64,000 nucleotides of DNA from Flavobacterium sp. GSB-24 (lineage in GTDB: Bacteria; Bacteroidota; Bacteroidia; Flavobacteriales; Flavobacteriaceae): assembly GCF_027924665.1 (NCBI RefSeq), contig NZ_AP027043.1, forward strand, positions 2,542,001-2,606,000, in the 5' to 3' direction. Below are positions 45,801 through 52,234 of this stretch, one piece after another; positions within the stretch are counted from its first letter, which is position 1, and the number at the start of each line of letters is the position of its first letter. A program made the translations under genes and the position numbers. The notes beneath the pieces are model-generated. The model had not been told where the DNA came from, searched no databases, and saw nothing but the letters and a program-made list of their open reading frames with translations.

Positions 45801-45931
45801 GTATTTATTGAAGAAGCTGCCGAAGCTTGAAATGTAAAAACGAGTAACGATAGAATTGTTAGTTTAATTTCTTTGCGGGATAAATTGTTAATCCGAAAAT
45901 CTCTTGGTTTTTTTTGGGTTAATAATTTCAT
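42845..45931 (-). CDS. SusC/RagA family TonB-linked outer-membrane transporter
   Basis: A 1028-residue outer-membrane protein. An N-terminal signal (to about 40) is followed by a carboxypeptidase-D-like regulatory domain (about 57-130; VKGKVTDKDGLPLPGANV), the TonB box LDEVVIGYG (about 134-142), a plug (about 145-260; LQGRASGVQVQQ, PLYVVDGF) and a 22-strand barrel ending in TFILGIKVAIH. It imports oligosaccharides with SusD. No anti-sigma pair is nearby; control comes from the operator cassette at 46176. The 5' untranslated leader would be about 240 nt from the predicted start. Confidence 0.96.
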   Translation of the reverse strand: MKLLTQKKPRDFRINNLSRKEIKLTILSLLVFTFQASAASSINTSDKNYTALFFEKIVKGKVTDKDGLPLPGANVVVKGSNKGVQTDVDGSFSITVADNVTKLVVTYIGMEDQEVTIGNAPLKIVMKEAGQKLDEVVIGYGKSKKKDLTGSVSSLSKDNLNLGGTIANVGQALQGRASGVQVQQNNYAPGTNPSVVIRGGNSINTSNAPLYVVDGFITSTGASISPNDIENIQILKDAASTAIYGARGGNGVIIITTKKGKSGKMMVEAEISDGFQNIIKEPSLLTGQQYADIQNAIAGENGRPPVFPSSFPIANTNWFEAATRPGEVLNRTLTFSGSDQTSKFFLSGNYLKQTGAIENTDYERYSVRMGAEKRFNERLNMGANFYGAAAEGNNSDFGDNILSPMFSIQTAPPTIPIYNADGSYYKYQGKDNALALLLEPTDHTINRLANGSMFLDYEIIKGLTYHFGSGAEWQENIQGKYTPSTLVAGAALKGSGSEENKTYFRWSTEQYLTYKFNIKEVHAITAMIGTSNQKDTYERVRAAGTGFSNDLLTYYNLQGAAVYLKPETEKTETKLTSYFGRLNYAFNDKYLATFTIRKDGSSRFGPNNKFGIFPSGAVAWKLSNESFMQNVKAISELKLRASYGITGNDGIGDYSYMNRLTSWGVTIAPDDFVAGTEPANLANPNLKWEETAQTDLGLDLGLFNDKLSITIDYYKKRTSDALLNVPVGGWWGFGTQRVNSGVIDNKGIELGISTENIRTTNFSWRTSLNVAYNKQEIVSLADNVKIISTNTSNPSGTVSGQEFTRLEPGKEMGVLYGYKYAGVIKTGETYAAQPLSVPGDPKYVDVDGDGTITAADRTYLGNSIPHYVAGFNNDFKYGNFDMNIFFQGAFDYSVYNMTAMVGESSTSTDALNRWVAGVNENTDIPRDGYYKSKYGSYVNSKFVEEASYLRLKNVSIGYSIPESVLKQVKFIDSIRLYAIGQNLLTITNYSGNDPEVNGHSTNNLGGGIDFNSFPASRTFILGIKVAIH

Positions 45932-46179
45932 ACTTAAAATTGGTTTTGGTTAATGTTTAATTGTTTTTTTTCTTGTTTGTAGGTTTTAGATTTCTTTTTT
46001 GATCAGGAGAGTCATTTTGGTGTTTAATTGAGTTTTCATTTGAATTGATTTTTACATAAAAACAGTGTCTTATTTTCGGCTCTAAATACTGCTTATTTAG
46101 TTCGTTTTTCTTCGATTTTGATGCCTTAAAATCACCTAAATTTTTACATAATTAACTTAGTTTTAAGATTAATCTCTGA

Positions 46180-46210
46180 CGAAACTATAGATTATATTTT
46201 TATAAAACAA
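46180..46210 (-). promoter_or_regulatory. Predicted susC promoter
   Basis: On the minus strand, -33 TTG at 46210-46208 and -7 TAGTTTCG (TAnnTTTG with one mismatch) at 46187-46180 are separated by 20 bp. The same elements and spacing recur in front of the kinase operon. The operators lie upstream of this promoter. Confidence 0.65.
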
Positions 46211-46226
46211 GAAAAAACACAAAAAA

Positions 46227-46263
46227 TGTGCTCGAACACACAAAATTTATGTTCTCGAGCACA
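46227..46263. promoter_or_regulatory. Paired operator upstream of susC
   Basis: Two 14-bp palindromes, TGTGCTCGAACACA (46227-46240) and TGTTCTCGAGCACA (46250-46263), have equivalent bases 23 bp apart, about two helical turns. Near-identical palindromes with the same spacing lie at 48516-48552, next to the lacI gene. The CTCGAG core and the palindromic form fit LacI-family operators. The LacI-type product of 47415-48455 is the obvious candidate binder. Confidence 0.78.
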
Positions 46264-46611
46264 TAAAATTGTGCGAAACGTTTTTTTTGACTTAAAATGA
46301 TGTGATTTTTTTAAAATATTTAAAGAATAAGCATACCTAGTAAATTGAGGCTTTTTTGAATTATAAATGACGATTTTATAAAAACTTATGAATTTCGCAA
46401 TCATGATTCAAAAAACATAAAAATTAAGCAGTCTTTTCTGATGAGTTTTATCGACTGAAAATTTGATTTTTATTTGTAAAAAGAAGAGTGTTTTTGCCTT
46501 CAATTTTAAACTATCTTGGTCATCTCGAAAAAAGCCAAAATCTGAAACTTAAATTATGGTCATTTTGACTTTTTAAGAATTAAGAATTAACAAAATTTTA
46601 GAGTCAAAATT

Positions 46612-47250
46612 GTGAAAGAATATCAAGTAATTTTAATAGATAAAAATCAAATAAATGAAGTCGAAATTTTAGATTCAATTTTCTGGAAAAAAGCAAATTG
46701 TCTTACCGATTTTTCGTCTCCTTGGAAAACGGAAACATTTTCAAAAATTGAATTTCGAGCCCTTTGGGATCAGCAAAATTTCTATTTTCATTTCAGGGTT
46801 TTTGATACAGATGTTTATATCGATACAAAAGACGATAGTGTTGATAGTATCTGCAATTCTGATCGCGTTGAGCTGTTTTTTCGTCAAAACGATGCTATAG
46901 ATCCGTATTACTGTTTAGAAATTGATCCTTCAACAAGATTATTAGATTTTGAAGCACGCCCCAATAAAAAATTTGATTACGAATGGAAATGGCCTAAAGA
47001 ACATATTAAATTATATTCTTCAAACGATGAAACATCATTTACCGTTGCTGGAAAAATCAGCATAGCATCTTTAAAAGAACTAGATTTAATTCATAATAAT
47101 AGTATTGAAACAGGAGTATATAGAGCGAAATTCTCTAAAGACGAAAATCAAAATTATGAACCAACTTGGATTACATGGGTAAATCCAAATACGCCAGAAC
47201 CTAATTTTCATATAGCTTCATCTTTTGGGAAATTTGCTTTAATGAAATAA
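46612..47250 (+). CDS. CBM9-like carbohydrate-binding protein, no signal peptide
   Basis: A 212-residue protein with a GTG start. It has the CBM9 (carbohydrate-binding family 9) beta-sandwich pattern: FSKIEFRALWDQQNFYFHFRVFD (about 44-66), DRVELFF (about 83), YYCLEIDPSTRLLDFEARP and FTVAGKISIASL. No signal peptide, lipobox or enzyme domain is present, so it would be cytoplasmic, unlike most CBM9 proteins. It lies between the susC operators and the lacI gene, so it may belong to the same regulon. It is convergent with lacI, with an inverted repeat between the two genes. Confidence 0.78.
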   Translation: MKEYQVILIDKNQINEVEILDSIFWKKANCLTDFSSPWKTETFSKIEFRALWDQQNFYFHFRVFDTDVYIDTKDDSVDSICNSDRVELFFRQNDAIDPYYCLEIDPSTRLLDFEARPNKKFDYEWKWPKEHIKLYSSNDETSFTVAGKISIASLKELDLIHNNSIETGVYRAKFSKDENQNYEPTWITWVNPNTPEPNFHIASSFGKFALMK

Positions 47251-47252
47251 TT

Positions 47253-47411
47253 AGCCACAAATACGCAAAGGCACAAAATTGTTTTAAGAAAAAGCAATCT
47301 GAATTGTCTCCAGCTAAATCTAAACGGAGTTTATTATATTTTAAACTTTGCAGCTCTACGAGTTTATAAAATTTTAAAAAAAACTTAGAGTCTTAAGGCC
47401 TTTGTGGCAAA
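47253..47411. repeat. Inverted repeat between the CBM9-like and lacI genes
   Basis: GCCACAAATACGCAAAGGCACA (from 47254) is mirrored by AAGGCCTTTGTGGC near 47395-47409, at about 130 bp separation. Convergent genes end on either side. The GCCACAAA/TTTGTGGC ends recall other spacer repeats of this window. Confidence 0.6.
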
Positions 47412-47414
47412 CTT

Positions 47415-48455
47415 TTAGCTAACATAAAAAGAAGCATTTTCGACATTTATAATATCGATAGGAAGCAAAATTGTTTCTGGGATATCTTTTCTAAATATAA
47501 AATGTTCTGCCAAAGTACTGATTCCTAAATAAGCCTGTCTTTTTTGATTCTGGTGAATTAAAAAGTGAACAAGACCCTGATTTAAAAAATTGACATTTTT
47601 CTCAATTAAATCGTAACCAATTAAGGCTATTTTTTTATTTTCTAAAGTAGATAGGATAGAGGCAATTTGATAAGCCTTAGAAGTAGTAATAAAAATACCG
47701 CTTAAATCTGGATGCTCTTCTATAAAAGCAGCAAACTTAGTTTCGATATTAGAATATTTGAGTTTCAGTGTAAGCAAAGAGAAATCAGAAAGTTTTTTTT
47801 CATCAAAATAACTTCTGAAACCTTTTTCTTTTTCCTGCATGTGAACAGCATTCTTCAGACTTTCATCAATATGAATAATCGCAATCTGGCCTTTAGGCAA
47901 AATCAAATTCATTAAACTCGCAGCAACACGGCCGCTTTTGTATAAATCCTGTCCGACGAAACTTTTAATAGAAGAAGATTCTACCTGGTTATTAAAAGTA
48001 TTTACCATAATTCCCAATTCATCATATTGTTTGATGATTTCAATAGTTTCTTTATGAAACAACGGAGCCAGCAAAACAGCATCTGGTGATTGAGCAATAA
48101 TTGCCTCGTGGGTTTTTAAAAAAGATTTGGTGCTTTCTGGATTAAAGTAATGAGTTTGAATTACGACACTGTACGCTTTAAATTCCGCTGCAGCATCTTG
48201 AATTCCGTTAACGCAAGGAAGCCAATATGGATCAATTTCAGGATCTGGAAGTAAAACGCAAATGCGGTAAACCTTTGTGTTTTTTAAATTTCGAGCAATT
48301 AAGTTGGGCTCATAATCAATGACATTCAGTACTTCATTAATCTTTTCAAGCGCCGCAGGAGAAACTTTTCCTCTATTATGCAGTACGCGATCTACAGTTC
48401 CTTTAGAAACTCCAGCCATTTGCGCAATATCCTTAATTGTGTACTTTTTATCCAT
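47415..48455 (-). CDS. LacI family transcriptional regulator
   Basis: A 346-residue regulator. The N-terminal helix-turn-helix is TIKDIAQMAGVSKGTVDRVLHNRGKVS (about 5-31), with hinge helix YEPNLIARNLKN (about 52-63). The remainder is a type-1 periplasmic-binding-like ligand domain (YRICVLLPDPEIDPYW; ALIGYDLI). LacI-family proteins bind palindromes with a central CG in the presence or absence of a sugar effector. Palindromes of that kind flank this gene at 48516-48552 and 46227-46263. It is transcribed divergently from the kinase operon. A TATATTTG -7 element lies 6-13 bp before the ATG, so its leader would be very short. Confidence 0.92.
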   Translation of the reverse strand: MDKKYTIKDIAQMAGVSKGTVDRVLHNRGKVSPAALEKINEVLNVIDYEPNLIARNLKNTKVYRICVLLPDPEIDPYWLPCVNGIQDAAAEFKAYSVVIQTHYFNPESTKSFLKTHEAIIAQSPDAVLLAPLFHKETIEIIKQYDELGIMVNTFNNQVESSSIKSFVGQDLYKSGRVAASLMNLILPKGQIAIIHIDESLKNAVHMQEKEKGFRSYFDEKKLSDFSLLTLKLKYSNIETKFAAFIEEHPDLSGIFITTSKAYQIASILSTLENKKIALIGYDLIEKNVNFLNQGLVHFLIHQNQKRQAYLGISTLAEHFIFRKDIPETILLPIDIINVENASFYVS

Positions 48456-48460
48456 ATAAG

Positions 48461-48468
48461 CAAATATA
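48461..48468 (-). promoter_or_regulatory. lacI promoter -7 element (TATATTTG)
   Basis: An exact TAnnTTTG match on the minus strand, ending 6 bp upstream of the start codon; no clear -33 TTG. The paired operator lies about 48-90 bp upstream, so autoregulation is possible. Confidence 0.5.
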
Positions 48469-48515
48469 AAAACTTTGATTTAATAAACGTAAAAATTTTA
48501 GAAGAATTCATGTTG

Positions 48516-48552
48516 TGTGCTCGAGAACATTATTTTAGTGTGTTCGAGCACA
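48516..48552. promoter_or_regulatory. Paired operator between lacI and the kinase operon
   Basis: TGTGCTCGAGAACA (48516-48529) and TGTGTTCGAGCACA (48539-48552), with CG centres 23 bp apart. Reversed, this is the same arrangement as at 46227-46263. The similarity extends beyond the palindromes: about 90 bp, through the predicted promoter to TAGTTTCGT, are nearly identical in the two cassettes. Confidence 0.8.
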
Positions 48553-48567
48553 TTTTTTTGTTTTTTC

Positions 48568-48598
48568 TTGTTTTATAAAAATATAATATATAGTTTCG
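48568..48598 (+). promoter_or_regulatory. Predicted promoter of the kinase-nucleotidyltransferase operon
   Basis: -33 TTG (48568-48570) and -7 TAGTTTCG (48591-48598) are 20 bp apart, identical to the susC promoter in sequence and spacing. The operators lie upstream (centres about 80 and 60 bp before the expected start), a location typical for activator rather than repressor sites. Confidence 0.65.
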
Positions 48599-48687
48599 TA
48601 GAATCAAAACCGAAAATTTAAAATAAAACCATAACCTAATAATGTTGTAATTTATTGGATTACAATGTTTTAATACAAAGTTCTTAA

Positions 48688-49779
48688 GTGAGAAAAATTA
48701 CTTCATTAGCTCCCGGCCGAACCTGTCTTTTTGGAGATCATCAAGATTATTTAGGACTGCCAGTTATAGCCTGCGCCATAGATCGAAATATTAAATTAAT
48801 TGCTAAAGAAAATCAGACCGAATCGTTTGTTCTAAATATGATCGATATAAACGAAATTCGAGTAATAGATATTCATGCATCTTTCGAAAAATTAGAACCC
48901 AGAGATTATTTTGCATCCTCGCTGCGTGTTTTACGCAGATACGGCTGTATGCCTACAACTGGTTATACCATAACAATTACAGGAGATATTCCAATTAATT
49001 CTGGAACGTCGAGTTCATCAGCTTTATTAATGGCTTGGATTCGATTTTTGATTGAAGCTTTTGGAATCGATCACGAAGTTACGCCCGAATTCCTTTCTAA
49101 ATTAGGATACGAATCGGAAGTTTTAGAACATGGAGAACCTGGCGGAATGATGGATCATTTTAGTATTGGCGTTGGAAATATCGTTTATATTAATACTAAA
49201 AAACCTTTTTCCTTCGATGTGATCGGAACTGGATTAAAAGGTTTAATAACAGGAGTTTCTGGAGTTCCCAAAGAAACAATTGGGTTAATTGGCGAGTTGA
49301 AAGGAAATGCTTTAATGGCAATTGATATCGTAAAACAAAACTATCCTGATTTTGATCTCAATACATCAGAAATCGAAGATTTGGATAAGTATAGAAATTG
49401 TCTTCCAGATCGTTTGATTCCCTATTTTGAAGCGGCTATTAAAAATTACCATTATACTAAAGAAGCATTAAAGGAATTCGAAAAACCAGTTTTAGATCTT
49501 CAGAAAATTGGTGCTTTAATGAATGGACATCATGAAATCTTGCGGGATCTGCTAAAAATTACAGTTCCAAGAATTGATGCAATGATTAATGCAGCCTTGA
49601 AGGCAGGAGCATACGGTGCAAAAATTGTAGGTTCTGGCGGCGGCGGAAGTATTGTAGTGATTGCAGATCCTAAAAAAGAAGATGCAGTAATAGAAGCAAT
49701 ATTAAACGCTGGGGCAGAAGAAGCTTACGCAGTAAATGTTGATCCTGGAGTACGAATTATTGATAATATTGAAATTTAA
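48688..49779 (+). CDS. Galactokinase-family GHMP kinase
   Basis: A 363-residue sugar kinase. The GalK-type signature GRTCLFGDHQDYLG (10-23), the ATP loop PINSGTSSSSAL (102-113) and the motif-3 loop KIVGSGGGGSIVV near 314 are intact; MMDHF near 155 holds the catalytic Asp. The start is GTG: the preceding codon is an in-frame TAA, so no upstream start is possible. Family members phosphorylate sugars at C1. The neighbours (nucleotidyltransferase, NagB-type deaminase) suggest an amino sugar or mannose-type sugar, but galactose cannot be excluded. It is the first gene of the operon and lies about 85 nt after the predicted start of transcription. Confidence 0.85.
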   Translation: MRKITSLAPGRTCLFGDHQDYLGLPVIACAIDRNIKLIAKENQTESFVLNMIDINEIRVIDIHASFEKLEPRDYFASSLRVLRRYGCMPTTGYTITITGDIPINSGTSSSSALLMAWIRFLIEAFGIDHEVTPEFLSKLGYESEVLEHGEPGGMMDHFSIGVGNIVYINTKKPFSFDVIGTGLKGLITGVSGVPKETIGLIGELKGNALMAIDIVKQNYPDFDLNTSEIEDLDKYRNCLPDRLIPYFEAAIKNYHYTKEALKEFEKPVLDLQKIGALMNGHHEILRDLLKITVPRIDAMINAALKAGAYGAKIVGSGGGGSIVVIADPKKEDAVIEAILNAGAEEAYAVNVDPGVRIIDNIEI

Positions 49780-49784
49780 ATAAG

Positions 49785-50666
49785 ATGCACGACAATTTAG
49801 TGATTTTAGCAGGTGGAGCTTCTTCACGCATGAAAAAAGAAGCTGTATTAAATAATTTATCTGCTGAAGAAATAGCGCAGGCTAACGAAAGAAGTAAAGG
49901 TTTAATTGGAGTAGGAGCAAGCGGAAGGCCTCTTTTAGATTACCTTTTATGGAATGCAAAAAAAGCTGGTTACAAAAATATCTATATTATAATAGGTGAA
50001 CAAGGAGAATTATTTAAACAGTTTTACGGAAGTCAAATGGAAAATAATGATTTTCACGGATTAAATATTTCGTTTGCTGTACAATATATTCCAGAAGGAA
50101 GAGTAAAACCTTTTGGAACTGCAGATGCACTGTTTCAGGCAGTAGAACAATATCCAGAGCTCAATTCTCAATTTTATTCAGTTTGTAATAGTGATAACTT
50201 ATATTCGGCAGCAGCTCTTCGTGCTTTAAGAGAAACCGAAAGTCCGAATGCCTTTATTAGTTATGACCGAGATGCAATGGAATTTCCGCAGGAACGTATT
50301 TCGCGTTTTGCAATTGCAAAATTAGACGAGAATAATCAGCTTTTGGATATTTTGGAAAAACCTTCTGAAGATGTTTTGGAACAATACAAAGACAGCGAAG
50401 GAAAAATACGAGTAAGCATGAATGCTTTTAAGTTTAACGGCAAGACCTTATATACACATCTTAAAAATTGCCCTGTTCATCCAGAGCGTGACGAGAAGGA
50501 ATTACCAACAGTACTTTTAAACTCAGTTAAAGAAAATCCGAATACAACGGTCGGAATTCCGTTTTCTGAGCATGTTCCAGACCTAACAGCCAAAGAAGAT
50601 ATTGCCGATGTAAAAGCGTATTTGGCAAAATATTACCCTGATTTAAATTGGAATACCAAAAATTAA
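49785..50666 (+). CDS. Sugar-phosphate nucleotidyltransferase
   Basis: A 293-residue NTP-transferase-family enzyme with the nucleotide-binding motif LAGGASSRM (8-16) and a metal-site aspartate in SVCNSDNLYS near 129. It lacks a C-terminal left-handed beta-helix, so it is the short, single-domain type. It should couple a sugar-1-phosphate to a nucleotide; which NTP and sugar is unknown. It is 5 bp after the GHMP kinase gene, so the kinase product is the likely substrate. The first 45 residues carry an unusual insert (SAEEIAQANERSKGLIGVGA) between the G-loop and LLDYLLWNAKKAG. Confidence 0.85.
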   Translation: MHDNLVILAGGASSRMKKEAVLNNLSAEEIAQANERSKGLIGVGASGRPLLDYLLWNAKKAGYKNIYIIIGEQGELFKQFYGSQMENNDFHGLNISFAVQYIPEGRVKPFGTADALFQAVEQYPELNSQFYSVCNSDNLYSAAALRALRETESPNAFISYDRDAMEFPQERISRFAIAKLDENNQLLDILEKPSEDVLEQYKDSEGKIRVSMNAFKFNGKTLYTHLKNCPVHPERDEKELPTVLLNSVKENPNTTVGIPFSEHVPDLTAKEDIADVKAYLAKYYPDLNWNTKN

Positions 50667-50711
50667 CAAAATATTCATATCTAAATTAGAGATTAAGGAA
50701 AATTAATGTAC

Positions 50712-50768
50712 TACTTTTGTTTTGCAAAAAAAATGCAGATATTTGCATAAATTACGCATAAGGTAATT
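50712..50768 (+). promoter_or_regulatory. Internal promoter with two inverted repeats before the sugar transporter
   Basis: A TACTTTTG -7 element lies at 50712-50719. Downstream, ATGCAGATATTTGCAT (50733-50748) is a near-perfect 16-bp palindrome, and AATTAC...GTAATT (50750-50768) is a second. The 165-bp gap between the nucleotidyltransferase and transporter genes thus seems to be a second control point, and the sites differ from the CTCGAG operators. Confidence 0.5.
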
Positions 50769-50831
50769 AAAGCGTTGATTCTAATTTAGATTTTGAAATA
50801 ACTAAATCTATAACCAATCAACCCAAAAATT

Positions 50832-52211
50832 ATGACAAACATTCAAAGTACATTACTGTTAGAAAAAAAGAATACCGTTGTTCCAATGGTAATTTTAACC
50901 TTGCTATTCTTTATTCTAGGATTTGTAACCTGGCTGAACGGACCATTAATTCCGTTTTTTGAATTGGCTTGCGAACTAACTTCTTCTCAAGCCTACTTTG
51001 TGACTTTTGCATTTTATATTGCTTATTTTGTAATGGCAGTTCCTTCTTCTTATATTATTGAAAAAGTGGGGTATAAGAATGGAATTTCTTTAGGATTATT
51101 AATCATCGCTGCTGGAGCATTTATGTTTTATCCTGCTGCTGCAAGTCGAACATTTCTCTTCTTTTTATTAGCATTGTTTGTAATGGGAACTGGTTTAGCG
51201 GTTTTGCAGACAGCTTCAAATCCGTACGTTGTGGTAATTGGACCAAGAGAAAGCGCTGCGGCTAGAATCAGCGTTTTGGGTATTGCTAATAAAGTGGCAG
51301 GATTCGTAGCGCCACTTGTACTTACAGTTCTGGTTTTGTCTAATATGAAGGACTTTACGGCAGACAAAATTGCTTTAATGGATGAGGTGTCCAAAACAAA
51401 TGCTTTAAATTCACTTGCATTGCAATTGCAAAGACCGTATCTTTATATGGGGTTGATTATAACAGTTTTAGCTTTGTTGGTAAAATTTTCTCCTTTGCCG
51501 GAAATTGATCTTGATGAAGAAGGAAATGTATCTCATTTAAACATTTTCAAACAAATAAAAAACGCATTTAAACATCCTCAGCTAGTTTTAGGAGTAATTA
51601 CTTTAATGCTTTATTTATCAGCAGAAGTTTTAGCCGGAGATTCCATTGGAGGTTTTGGAAAACAGCTTGGAGTCTATGGTAATAATGGAGATTTTTATCT
51701 AAAATTAACTTCTTTTACCATGTCAGCAATGGTTATTGGATATGTACTTGGGATCGTTTTAATTCCTAAATATGTTTCGCAGGTTACAGCTTTAAAAGTC
51801 TCAGGAATTTTAGGAATTATACTGGTTTTGACAATTGTTTTGATTTCGCCAAAAATATTGGTTACTCTTCCTAGAATTCCACAAATACCATTGGTAATTC
51901 TTTTAGTAGCACTTTTAGGATTAGCAAATGCTTTGTGCTGGCCGGCAATCTGGCCAATGGCTTTGCAGGATTTGGGCGGTTATACAAAGATTGGAAGCGC
52001 CATTTTGATTATGGGAATTATCGGTGGAGCAGTTTTTCCATTATTTTATGGAATGATTATCGAAAGTGTGAATGCTGCAAATCTTGCAAAAAATATGCAA
52101 AACGTTTCTAGAAGCGGCAATCAGGTAGCTTATTTGATATTATTACCCTCTTATATAATGATTTTGTTTTATGCTGTAAAAGGGCATAAATACAGGAAAT
52201 GGAATAGTTGA
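50832..52211 (+). CDS. FucP/NagP-type sugar:proton symporter (MFS)
   Basis: A 459-residue inner-membrane protein with twelve helices. It belongs to the FucP/GluP sugar MFS group, shown by LNGPLIPFFE (helix 1), VLQTASNPYVVVIGPRESAAARIS (about 123-146) and NALCWPAIWPMAL (about 361-373). Neighbouring nagB points to N-acetylglucosamine or glucosamine (NagP-like) uptake, but the family also carries fucose, glucose and galactose. It lies 23 bp before nagB, so the two are cotranscribed. Confidence 0.87.
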   Translation: MTNIQSTLLLEKKNTVVPMVILTLLFFILGFVTWLNGPLIPFFELACELTSSQAYFVTFAFYIAYFVMAVPSSYIIEKVGYKNGISLGLLIIAAGAFMFYPAAASRTFLFFLLALFVMGTGLAVLQTASNPYVVVIGPRESAAARISVLGIANKVAGFVAPLVLTVLVLSNMKDFTADKIALMDEVSKTNALNSLALQLQRPYLYMGLIITVLALLVKFSPLPEIDLDEEGNVSHLNIFKQIKNAFKHPQLVLGVITLMLYLSAEVLAGDSIGGFGKQLGVYGNNGDFYLKLTSFTMSAMVIGYVLGIVLIPKYVSQVTALKVSGILGIILVLTIVLISPKILVTLPRIPQIPLVILLVALLGLANALCWPAIWPMALQDLGGYTKIGSAILIMGIIGGAVFPLFYGMIIESVNAANLAKNMQNVSRSGNQVAYLILLPSYIMILFYAVKGHKYRKWNS

Positions 52212-52234
52212 ACAAAAATAAAAATTAATATATC

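Larger units (their letters stand above)
45932..46611. other. 680-bp divergent spacer between susC and the CBM9-like gene
   Basis: No gene is seen. The susC-proximal 240 bp are an AT-rich leader without obvious structure. The operator/promoter cassette at 46176-46263 is annotated separately. The rest (46275-46611) is AT-rich; a TTTTTGCC stretch near 46491 is a weak -7 candidate for the CBM9-like gene (TGTTTTTG, with TTTG 16 bp upstream). Short ORFs here are shadows of the operator repeat. Confidence 0.6.

Noticed and set aside
46192..48578. Two short ORFs (46192-46404 minus, 48378-48578 plus) sharing the peptide LCAREH and VFEHIF
   Set aside because: The shared peptide is the translation of the duplicated operator cassette, not a protein family; one of them also overlaps lacI.
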